Positions 19,621 through 31,002 of a DNA stretch of 64,000 bases are shown here, one piece after another. Origin of the DNA: Unio delphinus (taxonomy: Eukaryota; Mollusca; Bivalvia; Unionida; Unionidae); NCBI GenBank assembly GCA_029339505.1, contig JAQISU010000134.1, forward strand, positions 1 to 64,000, read 5' to 3'. The notes under the pieces are model-generated. The model was not told the origin of the DNA. It saw only the letters and a list, made by a program, of their open reading frames with translations, and did no database searches. The first letter of the stretch is position 1, and each line of letters starts with the position of its first letter. Both the position numbers and the translations under genes were made by a program.

Positions 19621-22355
19621 ATTGATTCTTTGTCTGAATTATTCATTTTGTTTGATTTATATACAATCACGCCTTATTACCTATTTTCAACAGAAAACTA
19701 GAACTTTGACTCCTAATCACACCATGATTATCTATATTGGATGGAACATTTGAATAATGCAGATAAATGGAAATTATATAATAAGTAAAAAGAGATGGAT
19801 CACTTTGTGCATCCTTACGTTGTTTTCAAAATGTCTTTTACGAGATACGGAAACACAGGTTATTTTCCAAGCAAAATAGTAAGTGTCAACCTATCTCACA
19901 AAATTATTAAGGAATTTAATATTATTTTGCTATTTCACCCTGAAGAAAGATAATATACAATATATGTTGCTGTTATTTGTGTACCAAACTTAGTACAACA
20001 TGTCTCCTAATGGATAAAGTTTACTTTTATTTCATTGTGTATCTTGATTCTTTGTTTGAAACAGGAAGTTGCCGTAGATTGGTCAGTGTCAACACTGTCC
20101 ACGCTTTGACATCATTTTGCCTCTTTTGTCTTCTTTAAATGCATACTGTATGAAAGCATACGACACTTAATTCCATACAGGGTAATAAACCCTTATCTAG
20201 CAACATGGAAAAATTAACCAGGAAAAACTGACCAGTCGAAATCCATTACATTAGTTCAAGATTAAAACCCATTGAGTGACAAAGCAACAAAAAAGAACTT
20301 TATATAAATTGAAAGACATCCCGTCTATCAGTAAGAAAGCAGCGTCATACCGTCTTACCTCGTCGAAAGGTATGTACAAATTTGGTAAAGTACTTTTTTA
20401 TATTGTTTTTAATTTTTTTCTCCTCCATGTACTATAAAAGTGACACTCTTTTTCAAAAACTTACTAAGGTTAACCAGAACAAGGAAACATTTGTGGAAAT
20501 CGTTGGGGGGGGGGGGGGTGCCATCAATTATATTGGGGTTTGTTCAGCACATTTTCGAGTATAAACTTTATCGAAATTCGTTTGCTTTTAGGTGTATTTT
20601 GGCCTTAATTCTATGGAACAATACAATTTAAATGTTTGTCAATCATGTCAATCATGCTCGCTTCTGAAACCTATAATCACATGTATGATGTCTTTTCAAT
20701 GTGTGTGCAAGTCAAGTATTGTTCGCCAAGCTGTAAATAAAGGAGGCAAGTTCAGGCGTACACCTACTTTATCAAACCAACATCGCGTACAATATTTAGC
20801 CTTGTCTTTTGTATGTGAGAGTACAGATAGCAGCCATGGTTCTTGTATATGATAGTAGGAGTGTCTGTAATGGACGTTGTAGGTCAGCCATAGTTCTTAT
20901 AAAGATAGTACGGGTGTCAGGCACGGTTTTGAATGTAATAATATGGATAATAAACAGTCACCATTTTATCAAACAACTCGTAAATACCTTTCTTGGACTT
21001 TAGAATATTCTTAACACCATGCTTTGTTGCCTATCTTTCAATCAAATAAATGCGACTGGGACATTACTTTTTTGAATATCTACTGACAATTGTAATGATC
21101 CTGGGATTCAAAAAGCATCATATATTTACATTATGGTCTCATCAAATTATATGTTCAAGAACATGAACGTAATACAAGTATCAAATTGGCTTTTTCTTTT
21201 CCATTTCTCGTTACATAAGAATGTCTTCTTGTGATGGCTCATTCACACCTGGTACGTCATAGATTCGATAGTATTGCAATTGTGCAATCGTGGACTTTTT
21301 TATATTCGTCGACTGGAAACCGTTGTTTTATTTGATACTCGGATTTGTAGAGATTTGCCAAATATTTTAAGATTTTGGAAATGTCTGAATCGCAATCAGG
21401 CACATTTAGAATTCATGTTTTAACAGTGTTCTTTCCGCAAGTCAAACACATACATGTATGTTCTGAAACGACGTCACCGTTATGTTTTTGATATGCCCGT
21501 GAAAAGCAAATTATCTGAATTCTCTACAGCCAGTTAAAAATTATTATCCAAATAGTTCATCATCTGCGACAAGATCTTTTAACAAATTAATTAAATTTAT
21601 TCCAATATTAGTGAATATTAGTTTCCAAAGATATGTAGTGTCTACGAAATCTTACATAAATATAGATTATCAGGATGCTAGTGTGTAAATCATGTTGATA
21701 TTGGCACCTAAGCTAAATTCCTTACCTTCACATTCTCAATAGTACCCTTATAATTAACACTGGGATTCTGAGCAAATCTGTTTAGTTTCCTTCCCGCTCC
21801 CGCACAGACTATCATTATTAAGGTTGGGACTTGTCCTCGAGCTTAACTTGTTAAACTATTATCATTAATGTTAGGTATGGCACTAGAGCGTAATTCGCAT
21901 CCACTCGACTTTCACCAAAAAATGTTATATGGAACATTTGGACTGGCAACAAAAGCTAAATATATCGCCTTCCGACACTCCCTGAAAAAATGTTATCTTA
22001 AACAACACAACGATTTGTTTGTATTTTTATCAAAACTATCTGTTTCCAGTTCTCTTAAATCAAATTTTGCTTTGCTTTACACTTCATACAATCAGCGCCC
22101 TTGTCATAATTTGATTAAAAAGATCCTTATATTCTTTGTATTTTAGCTTTATCATTACAGTGTTAGGTAAGTCACTTATATGATCTTTCATTTTGTAAAC
22201 TGTGTCAGGCCGATGAGAATGATATGAAGAGTGGAAGTGATGCATAATTGGCGTGAAAGGAAAGTAAAAAAAGTCAAAACATTATAGTTGTAAGAGTAAT
22301 TTCAATTCATTTTTACGCATAGATGCACCAGAGGTCGAAAGATAGATGACGAGCT
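19621..22355. other. Intergenic DNA, no recognised gene
   Basis: Apart from the promoter-like site near 20,300, a poly-G run at 20,507-20,518 and assorted short open frames, I see nothing that I can assign. Confidence 0.4.
20301..20369 (+). promoter_or_regulatory. Candidate TATA promoter plus leader exon
   Basis: TATATAAAT at 20,301-20,309 is followed about 25-30 bases later by CATCCCGTCTATCAG, and then by CGTCGAAAG at 20,361-20,369 abutting the splice-donor-like GTATGT at 20,370. This could be a core promoter and short non-coding first exon. No matching downstream exon was identified, so it is speculative. Confidence 0.25.
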
Positions 22356-23960
22356 GACACACATCTTTGCAAATAAACGAACAGCGTGAGTTCGGAAGAA
22401 TTTGTTTAAATCCATTAGTAATGAAACGATAAAAGTTAGGAAAGTGGCCGGTTGGAATATACAAAAGTGTATGCCTTTTCAGAAAGATCCAAATGTCTTG
22501 AAAGAAGTAAATCAAAGGATTTCAAACATGTATTGATTTTGGTATTTCTAAGTTGAAAGGAGAATGTTTTCTTTATTCTCATTTAACGAACCAATGTAAT
22601 TATACCCTATAAATTGTTTTACGTTTGAAATGTGTTTCGGAAAGCGGTAATGTACATCATTTTTTGAACTCTCCTATTATATAGTTCAAGGCTTATAAAC
22701 TGTCGTCCAAATTGTCTCAAATATATTTGTTTACAAGACCACTCTTTATCAAGTTTCAAAGAAGACGATTTGTTTGTTTACATATTGTATTTCATTTAAC
22801 TTTTACGATACAAACAATTATATAGCCTCTAAAGATAAGGATTTACAGTCAACAATAAATGTTTTTCACAACGATCTAGATTGTCAAACAGTAAACGCAT
22901 TTCATAATATAAATCATGTACACCTATAATGATCTCTACTGTGTCTAACCTTGACCTTGGTCTAGCAACATTCCATGTATTCATCATTTACTTTCACCCC
23001 TCTCTGTCTGTAGTTGTCGCATCAAGTTTTCACAGTGTGTCTAAACTAACACACACGAAATATCAATTGATATTAATCTAAACTACTAAATTTATCAAAC
23101 GTGAGACTTAAAACATACGGTTAAGGAAGGAACCTGTAAAATAGTGGAATGCCATGTAATAATTACGCAAAGATTATATCTGGTTGAACTTTAATTTATT
23201 TGGTTCCATATTACCTCTGAGTGCCAATTCGTCTTTAACTATTGCGTTAGATCATGTCTGGTGGAAGCACTTTACCCTCACTTCCTCAGCACCATTAAAG
23301 TTCTCTGTGTCAATGTGCCGTTATTAAATAATTTAATGAGCAAAGAGATGAGCATAGTAAAAGACATCTATATTTCTATATAATCGTAATTGCGCCAATT
23401 AAGTATATGTAAATGATTTTTCAGTATAGATTATACATTTGTGAACGTGTTCTGTAATCATGTAGTTTAGTTAACAAATTCTTTTCTACTGTGTGGCGAA
23501 CAAACCCATTAATCATGTTGTTAGGCTGACAAGTCATCTAACCACGTGCTTTAGTTAAACATTTTAATCATGTAGTGTAATGAACACAGTCCTTTAATTG
23601 TGTAAGTTAGGTAACAAACACTGTAATTATATACTTTACTGAACAAGCCGTGTAAATAGATAATTTATGGTACAAAGTCTTAGCGATGTAGTTTAGTGAG
23701 CAACATTTAAATTCTGCTCATTTATCATTCCGGTTTGCGGTCAGATCCTTTAACTAAGTAGGTGAACATGCCCTATCTGATGTAATTGACTGAATAGATC
23801 CTGTGAAACCGGATACTTACTTCAATCAAATAAATTTGACAATAAATCATGTTGATGGAGGTACATCATGAAATCACCTAGTTTAGTGAAAAGGTCATAT
23901 TGTGAGAGTGGCGTCAGTTCATCAATTAGTTTATAGAATATCTCCTTTTTAGGACAAACT
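22356..23960. repeat. 1605-bp tandem repeat, copy 1
   Basis: The landmark AAATAAACGAACAGCGTGAG is at 22,371, 23,976 and 25,581, exactly 1605 bp apart. Copy 1 is the most diverged in its first half, while its last 600 bp match copy 2 almost perfectly. No convincing gene is present. Confidence 0.92.
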
Positions 23961-25565
23961 CACATACATCCTTGTAAATAAACGAACAGCGTGAGTTTGG
24001 AAGATTTTTGTTTAAATCCATTAGTAATGAAACGATAAACGTTCAAAAAGTGGCCGGTTGGCATATAAGAAAGTGAATGCGTTTTCAGAAAGATCCAAAT
24101 GTGTTGAAAGAAGTAAATCAAATGATTTCAAACATGTATTGATTTTGGTATTTCTAAGTTGCCAGGAGAACGTTTTCTTTATTCTCAATTAACGAACCTA
24201 TGTAATTATGCCCTATAAATTGTTTTACGTTTGAAATGTATTTCGGAAAGCGGTAATGTACATCATTTTTTGAACTCTCCTATTATATAGTTCATGGCTT
24301 ATAAACTGTCGTCCAAATTGTCTCAAATAAAATTTTTACAAGACCACTCTTTATCAAGTTTCAAAGAAGACGATTTGTTTGTTTACATATTGTGTTTCAT
24401 TTAAGTTTAAGATACAAACAGTTATATAGACTCTGAGGATAAGGAATTAGAGCCAACAATAAATGTTTTTCACAACGACCTAGATTGTCAAACAGTAAAC
24501 GCATTTCATAATATAAATCATGTACACCTATAACGATCACTACCGTGTCTAACCTTGACCTTGGTCCAGCAACATTCCATGTATTCATCATTTACTTTTC
24601 ACCCCTCTCTGTCTGCAGTTGTCGCATCAAGTTTTTACAGTGTGTCTAAACTAACACACACGAAATAGCAACTGATATTAATCTAAACTACTAAATGTAA
24701 CAAAAGTGAGACTTAAAACATACGGATAAAGAAGGAAACTGTAAAATAGTGGAATACCATGTAATAATTACGCAAAGACTATATCTGGTTGAACATTAAT
24801 TTATTTGGTTCCATATTACTTCTGAGTGCCAATTCGTCTTTAACTATTGCGTTAGATCATGTCTGGTGGACGCACTTTACCCTCACTTCCTCAGCACCAT
24901 TTAAGCTCTATATCTCAATGTGCCGTTATTAAATAATTTAATGGGCAAAGAGATGCGCATAGTAAAAGACATCTATATTTCTATATAATCGTAATTGCGC
25001 CAATTAAGTATATGTAAATGATTTTTCAGTATAGATTATACATTTGTGAACGTGTTCTGTAATCATGTAGTTTAGTTAACAAATTCTTTTCTACTGTGTG
25101 GCGAACAAACCCATTAATCATGTTGTTAGGCTGACAAGTCATCTAACCACGTGCTTTAGTTAAACATTTTAATCATGTAGTGTAATGAACACAGTCCTTT
25201 AATTGTGTAAGTTAGGTAACAAACACTGTAATTATATACTTTACTGAACAAGCCGTGTAAATATATAATTTATGGTACAAAGTCTTAGCGATGTAGTTTA
25301 GTGAGCAACATTTAAATTCTGCTCATTTATCATTCCGGTTTGCGGTCAGATCCTTTAACTAAGTAGGTGAACATGCCCTATCTGATGTAATTGACTGAAT
25401 AGATCCTGTGAAACCGGATACTTACTTCAATCAAATAAATTTGACAATAAATCATGTTGATGGAGGTACATCATGAAATCACCTAGTTTAGTGAAAAGGT
25501 CATATTGTGAGAGTGGCGTCAGTTCATCAATTAGTTTATAGAATATCTCCTTTTTAGGACAAACT
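23961..25565. repeat. 1605-bp tandem repeat, copy 2
   Basis: Copy 2 is nearly identical to copy 3 in its first kilobase. A small frame on the minus strand (24,397-24,591) is simply present in both copies and shows no recognisable domain. The second half contains a short-period internal repeat of variants of TTAATCATGTAGTTTAGTTA at 23,420-23,720 and its equivalents. Confidence 0.92.
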
Positions 25566-27150
25566 CACATACATCCTTGTAAATAAACGAACAGCGTGAG
25601 TTTGGAAGATTTTTGTTTAAATCCATTAGTAATGAAACGATAAACGTTCAAAAAGTGGCCGGTAGGCATATAAGAAAGTGAATGCGTTTTCAGAAAGATC
25701 CAAATGTGTTGAAAGAAGTAAATCAAATGATTTCAAACATGTATTGATTTTGGTATTTCTAAGTTGCCAGGAGAACGTTTTCTTTATTCTCAATTAACGA
25801 ACCTATGTAATTATGCCCTATAAATTGTTTTACGTTTGAAATGTATTTCGGAAAGCGGTAATGTACATCATTTTTTGAACTCTCCTATTATATAGTTCAT
25901 GGCTTATAAACTGTCGTCCAAATTGTCTCAAATAAAATTTTTACAAGACCACTCTTTATCAAGTTTCAAAGAAGACGATTTGTTTGTTTACATATTGTGT
26001 TTCATTTAAGTTTAAGATACAAACAGTTATATAGACTCTGAGGATAAGGAATTAGAGCCAACAATAAATGTTTTTCACAACGACCTAGATTGTCAAACAG
26101 TAAACGCATTTCATAATATAAATCATGTACACCTGTAACGATCACTACCGTGTCTAACCTTGACCTTGGTCTAGCAACATTCCATGTATTCATCATTTAC
26201 TTTTCACCCCTCTCTGTCTGCAGTTGTCGCATCAAGTTTTTACAGTGTGTCTAAACTAACACACACGAAATAGCAACTGATATTAATCTAAATTACTAAA
26301 TGTAACAAAAGTAAAAATTATAACATACGGTTAAGGAAGGAACCTGTAAAAAAATGGAATACCATGTAATAATTACGCAAAGACTATATCTGGTTGAACA
26401 TTAATTTATTTGGTTCCATATTACTTCTGAGTGCCAATTCGTCTTTAACTATTGCGTTAGATCATGTCTGGTGGACGCACTTTACCCTCACTTCCTCAGC
26501 ACCATTTAAGCTCTATATCTCAATGTGCCGTTATTAAATAATTTAATGAGCAAAGAGATGCGCATAGTAAAAGACATTTATATTTCTATATAATCGTAAT
26601 TGCGCCAATTAAGTATATGTAAATGAATTTTCAGTATAGATTATACATTCGTGTTCTGTAATCATGTAGTTTAGTTAACAAATTCTTTTCTACTGTGTGG
26701 CGAACAAACCCATTAATCATGTTGTTTGGCTGACCAGTCATCTAATCACGTGCTATAGTTAATCCTGTAGTGTAATGAACACAATCCTTTAATTGTGTAA
26801 GTTAGTTAACAAACACTGGAATTATATACCTTACTGAACAAGCCGTGTAAATATATAATTTATGATACAAAGAAGTCTTAGCGATGTTGTTTAGTGAGCA
26901 ACATTTAAATTCTGCTGATTTATCATTCCGGTTTGCGGTCAGATTCTTTAACTAAGTAGGTGAACATGCCCTATCTGATGTAATTGACTGAATAGATCCT
27001 GTGAAACCGGATACTTACTTCAATCAAATACATTTGACAATAAATCATGTTGATGAAGGTACATCATGAAATCACCTAGTTTAGTGAAAAGGTCATATTG
27101 TGAGAGTGGCGTCAGTTCATCAATTAGTTTATAGAATATCTCCTTTTTAG
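25566..27150. repeat. 1605-bp tandem repeat, copy 3 (slightly shortened)
   Basis: Copy 3 ends at CTCCTTTTTAGG, the same place where copies 1 and 2 run into the next copy. It carries small deletions and more substitutions after 26,620. Confidence 0.9.
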
Positions 27151-27450
27151 GGGATTGCTTCCATTAATCAAGTAGTTTAGTTTTAAAACTTTCTTGTTGA
27201 GCAATGCACTTTGTATAATCAAATAGTTAGTGAATAAATCATTTGTTTAGAGATGTGCATCAACTACTCAAGTAGTCTGATAAATAGATTTTGTTGAACG
27301 ACGTACTTCCTTTAGTGACATAGGTTAGTGAATAAGATTTTGTTGAACGACGTACTTTCTTTAGTCACGTAGGTTAGTGAATAAGTCTTTCTAAGCGATG
27401 CCTTTTCTTTAATCAAGTAGTATAATGAATAAATCTTGTTGAGGTTAGCA
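27151..27450. repeat. Degenerate 45-55 bp repeats next to the triplication
   Basis: Variants of AATCAAGTAGTTTAGTGAAT recur about every 50 bp, with one clear pair, TTTTGTTGAACGACGTACTT, at about 27,289 and 27,332. They resemble the short-period repeat inside the 1605-bp units, suggesting the long units arose from an older short tandem array. Confidence 0.65.
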
Positions 27451-27849
27451 TTGTACGTGCTACGTCTAAGAATTGCACATTTACTCTGCTTTAGTTTCTC
27501 TGGTAGACATATTTGGTACTGGCTAATGTTTCTACTTATTCAAGTAACATTCATACCATTGAAATAATGCTTGATATGAAATATAGTATAGATGAATATG
27601 GGATGGGATGGAACAAAATTCGGATAATGATTAAGCGCTAACAGGTAATTTGAAAATGTAGCACATGGGAGACAGTGCCAATACGCTTATGTTTTCTGGT
27701 AAATCCCTCAAATCATATGTTTATAATTGCATTTGACAAAGTTTCGGAAATACATATAGTTTAAACTAAATTTAGAATAAACTGATTACTGATACCAAAG
27801 ATCACTGTCAAAGAAAACTGCTGATTATCAGGCCAAAATACTGACTCGA

Positions 27850-28155
27850 GATCACTATCAAATATCAAACAATCTACCGTCCACACACGGGAAAGCAGCC
27901 AAAACAGACCACATAATCTAGTATCAAATATCACACAATCTACCATCCACACACAGGGAAGTAGCCAAAAGAAACTACATAATCTACTATCAAATATCAT
28001 ACAATCTATCATCCAAACTCGGGGAAGCAGCCAAAACAAACCACATAATCTACCATCAAATATCACACAATCTACCATCCACACACGGGGAAGCAGCCAA
28101 AGCAAACCACATAATCTACTATCAAATATCACACAATCTACCATCCACACAAACG
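27850..28155. repeat. 66-bp minisatellite, about five copies
   Basis: The unit contains CAAATATCACACAATCTACC and GGGAAGCAGCCAAAACAAACC. Successive starts are about 66 bp apart (near 27,856, 27,922, 27,988, 28,054 and 28,120). Because 66 is a multiple of three, a 143-codon frame stays open on the minus strand, but it is just the repeat read as protein. A (CA)n tract follows at 28,166-28,190. Confidence 0.9.
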
Positions 28156-28162
28156 CACGCAA

Positions 28163-28195
<33 letters not shown>

Positions 28196-28234
28196 TACAG
28201 AGTATCCTATCAGTACAAGAGTCAGTGTTTATAA

Positions 28235-28732
28235 TCACAATACTCCTCTCTCATACCAATTGGCAATTGTAACAGTCACTTTTCTAGACATTTTGTTAGC
28301 CCTAAGAAAAGCTGTTTCTTTAAAACTCCAAAATACACCTGGCTCATGCTGACATCTCCCTGGTCTAGCCCCGCACACACAACGTCGGCTCCAGTCATTC
28401 TCTGAATTTATTTGTGTGATTGGGAGTGCAGAGGAAGCTTGAGTGGCTTCATTATCCCAAACGTCCGTTTGAGGGATAGTGAAAGCATGTTCCTGTCTTC
28501 CTCTGCACCGCAACAGTGGACGAAGTTGTTGTTGCTGCGGCTGAGGCTGTGGCTATGGTTGTGGCTGTGGCTGTGGCTGTGACTGTGGCTGTCCTACTGT
28601 GTCTGCTTGTGTCCTCACCTCAGGTTTCACCTAACAGACTTTAAGCATCATGAGGTGAGATATTATTGGTATTTTCATGATGTCCTCCTCCTCTTCTTCT
28701 TTAATCCTAGCCTGTTCTTCTATGGCCTCCAT
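28235..28732 (-). pseudogene. Unknown element gene A, two internal stops
   Basis: A single minus-strand frame runs from an ATG at 28,732 to a TGA/TAA-type end at 28,235 (166 codons), broken by two TAG codons. It encodes an acidic helical start (EAIEEQARIKEEEEED), a Gln-Pro repeat of about 12 dipeptides at 28,530-28,590, and a C-terminal part with CVCGARPGRCQHEPG and FLRANKMSRKVTVTIANWY. The open frame continues upstream of the ATG to 28,780. The C-terminus resembles that of the pseudogene at 29,106-29,486. It lies on the same strand as the Polinton relic and is probably part of it. Family unknown. Confidence 0.45.
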
Positions 28733-29105
28733 AGTCAGTTTGTCCAGGAGACGTCTAGCATGCCCCAGGTGCAGCTGAAGTTATCTTAGCTTGTTGAGTC
28801 TGCTTATCTTCTTTCGGCTGATATGCCAACGATAGGTAGCAGGACTGACGAGTGCATCTCTATATATGGGACAAGCGCGAACGTGAAGGAAAACACCCGT
28901 ATGATCAAACACTTACATTATCCTTATCATCACCAAAACACGCGGACTTCAAAGAAACACTCGCTCACTTCTTTTTCTTTACAAACATGAATTATAAATT
29001 TAACAAGTTACTGGGAAAAACAACGTTGTGCATATAGACGTACTTCTAACAAAAGTAAAAAGAGACTGTGATTATAGACTCACTTCTATTTTTTTTCTAA
29101 CTTCC

Positions 29106-29486
29106 TTACATACCATTAGCAAATTGAATTATTAATTCTTTTCGAGAAAATTGGGTAGCCCTGAAAAGGGCTGTTTTTTGTGCACAAGGAGTGATGGCAA
29201 TCTTTTATCGTCGAAGATTACATCCTCGCCTAGCAACAGGATAGGGTCTGCGTCTTCGGAAAGAGAAGAAGAACTCTTTTTTGTCCACACGACAATCGAC
29301 AAAACTTCTGTCTGGTTCCTGCTGCTGTTGTTTCTTCTGCTGTTCTCTCTGATGTCTCTGACGTCTATACTTCTCAGTTCATTCTTCATTTTCGTTCTGA
29401 ATTTCCTCTCTGAAGAGTTCTTCTATGAGGTCTTCCGTCACTTGCAATATTATAACATTGTCTATCTCTTCAGGCTTTGGCATCAT
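29106..29486 (-). pseudogene. Unknown element gene B, related to gene A
   Basis: One minus-strand frame from ATG at 29,486 to TAA at 29,106 (127 codons) is interrupted by a TGA and a TAA. It has an acidic helical N-terminus (TEDLIEELFREE), a Gln/Arg/Lys-rich middle, and a C-terminal FRATQFSRKELIIQFAN that lines up with FLRANKMSRKVTVTIAN of the gene at 28,235-28,732. Two related neighbours on one strand suggest an old gene duplication within a mobile element. An overlapping hydrophobic frame on the plus strand is a shadow. Confidence 0.4.
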
Positions 29487-29760
29487 ATTTTATCTAATAC
29501 GATGTAGATTGACGTACGCTTCGTTCTGTTAGGCTAGTCTTGACCACATCTTCGTAGGTGGATGAATCAAACAATGGATGGTCAGACTGGATACTACCCC
29601 TGCTTTATATGGTTCAAGCTCGGACACGATAGAAAACACCCCTCTACGGTTTAGGGTTGGAAACGTTAAAATAGTTTGATGTGAGGGATAGATAGAAGTC
29701 AAAGAGCATCTGTAGTAATAAAAATGAAAAACACAAGATAGACGAATTGTTTTCAAAACA

Positions 29761-29889
29761 CAACATTTTTATTCAAATAACAAACATCTAACAAAACACT
29801 TTTTTTTCAACTAACAAACATTTTAATTTTTTTTTTCTAACAAACATTTTTAAATTCACAAACAAACATTTTTCCAACTAACTAAAATT
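29761..29889. other. A/T-rich tail beyond the protease relic
   Basis: A run of T-rich and CAAACATTT-type sequence (ACAAACATTT repeated loosely) follows the protease relic. On the minus strand it is A-rich and could be a transcript 3' end. No gene is seen. Confidence 0.4.
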
Positions 29890-30487
29890 TCAATAACACA
29901 AATACATTATTTTTGACATGGTTGACAACGTTGTGAATTAAATTGATACTTCCACTGTTAGAAGTCATTGGGCCATTGATGTACACTCGTTTCCTAGCTA
30001 AAGACAGCAGATAGCCATAATGGTAAAAAAAAACATCGATCTACTTTGTCATCGTTTCGAGACGATTGACGATCAAAATAAGTCGGTAAATGTTCTAAAG
30101 AATATCCAAGACTGCGATGATGCTGAAAATAGACACAATATTGTCCACACACCATAGAATCTGTGCCTTGTAATTTTATGTCGTCTGGGCATTTCGTCTC
30201 ATAAAGTCAATGATACCGTTTTCCAAACGGGGCAATTCATACGAATCAAAATACTCCACACATCCCTCTTGAGGAAAGTAGACAGCTACCAAGTGAGTTC
30301 CTGGAAGATGACTGTCGTCTGTGTTGAAGACATAAGCTTGATTCTCTTGGGGTTTGCGATGAGTTAGTTCATCTTTAGCACGAGCCATAGGATTCCAAGA
30401 TGCAGTGTACGAAATACGGTTCAAAAAGTAATAAAGTTCCCAACTATACATTTTTTTGTGGTCTTGTTTTCTTCTTTTTTTATTCAC
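29890..30487 (-). pseudogene. Adenain-like maturation protease, frame-broken
   Basis: Adenain-family cysteine proteases cleave capsid precursors in adenoviruses and Polintons. The first 103-codon frame (30,487-30,176) has the catalytic His in GTHLVAVYF (residue 65) and the acidic partner in EYFDSYE (residue 81), spaced as in the family. It then meets a stop. The nucleophile block CGQYC (Cys codon at 30,135-30,137) lies in another frame just downstream, and a second frame change occurs at a T-run near 30,028. After that, about 45 codons read GYLLSLARKRVYINGP before a stop near 29,890. The triad is therefore present in the DNA, but not in one frame. It follows the neighbour at 30,504 with a 16-base gap, typical of compact virus-like elements. 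Confidence 0.8.
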
Positions 30488-30503
30488 AGATGATGATAAG
30501 TCA

Positions 30504-30962
30504 TCAATTCGATCCAGACACTATTTGCTTGAAAAGGTCTGTCAAGTAACTGTTTCTTTGCTTCGTCTCCTTGCTCTGTGCCAAGAGAGCTTCGATGTGA
30601 TCAATCTCTCGACCAAACAATGGAGAAGAGGAATGATCACGCAAGTGTTTATACCACTGATGTAACACGGATTCTTCTGAGATGAGACTCCAAGCTTCGT
30701 TCAGATAATCGTCTAATTTTTTTTCTTGACTCATCATCACACATTTATCGTGTTCAATTTGACTGGGATGATCGTTTTGACATCCATTACAATCTTTCTT
30801 AATCATATCCCTCATTTTATCCTCCAAGTGTTCGGCAAAACAGGTGACTAAATGTTGTTCCTGTTCTGGCCATCTGGACTGCATTATCACTATTTCTTCT
30901 ATTTTTGTCTTGGGGGTTTGCTTTCTCTCTAACCTCCCATTCCATTTCCATCGATTCTCCAC
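30504..30962 (-). CDS. Polinton-associated CxxC/His-motif protein (intact ORF)
   Basis: An uninterrupted 152-codon frame encodes a charged, helical protein with a compact Cys/His signature CNGCQNDHPSQIEHDKC around residues 58-74, which looks like a small metal site. From memory, similar CxxC-x3-HPSQ-x2-H proteins occur beside F54H12.2-like genes in invertebrate Polinton-type elements, but the function is unknown to me. It sits 40 bases downstream of the 421-residue capsid-type ORF and 16 bases upstream of the protease relic, so it is part of the same gene block. It has no internal stops, unlike most neighbours. The N-terminal 20 residues (Arg/Lys/Trp-rich) may be a later start than the ancestral one. 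Confidence 0.6.
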   Translation of the reverse strand: MENRWKWNGRLERKQTPKTKIEEIVIMQSRWPEQEQHLVTCFAEHLEDKMRDMIKKDCNGCQNDHPSQIEHDKCVMMSQEKKLDDYLNEAWSLISEESVLHQWYKHLRDHSSSPLFGREIDHIEALLAQSKETKQRNSYLTDLFKQIVSGSN

Positions 30963-31002
30963 TACTATAGAGGGACAAGGGTCTTCAGTAGCTTATAATA
31001 GT

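Noticed and set aside
20507..20518. Poly-G run as a possible G-quadruplex element
   Set aside because: A single homopolymer run without the spaced G-tracts needed; slippage is the simplest explanation.
24397..24591. A 64-codon minus-strand frame found again at 26,002
   Set aside because: Its repetition only reflects the 1605-bp tandem duplication; there is no recognisable domain.
27761..28192. A 143-codon frame with a 22-residue repeat
   Set aside because: It is the 66-bp minisatellite in translation plus a (CA)n tract.
29151..29507. Plus-strand frame with hydrophobic stretches
   Set aside because: It is antisense to the related pseudogene pair, and the hydrophobic run comes from the complement of Gln/Arg codons.
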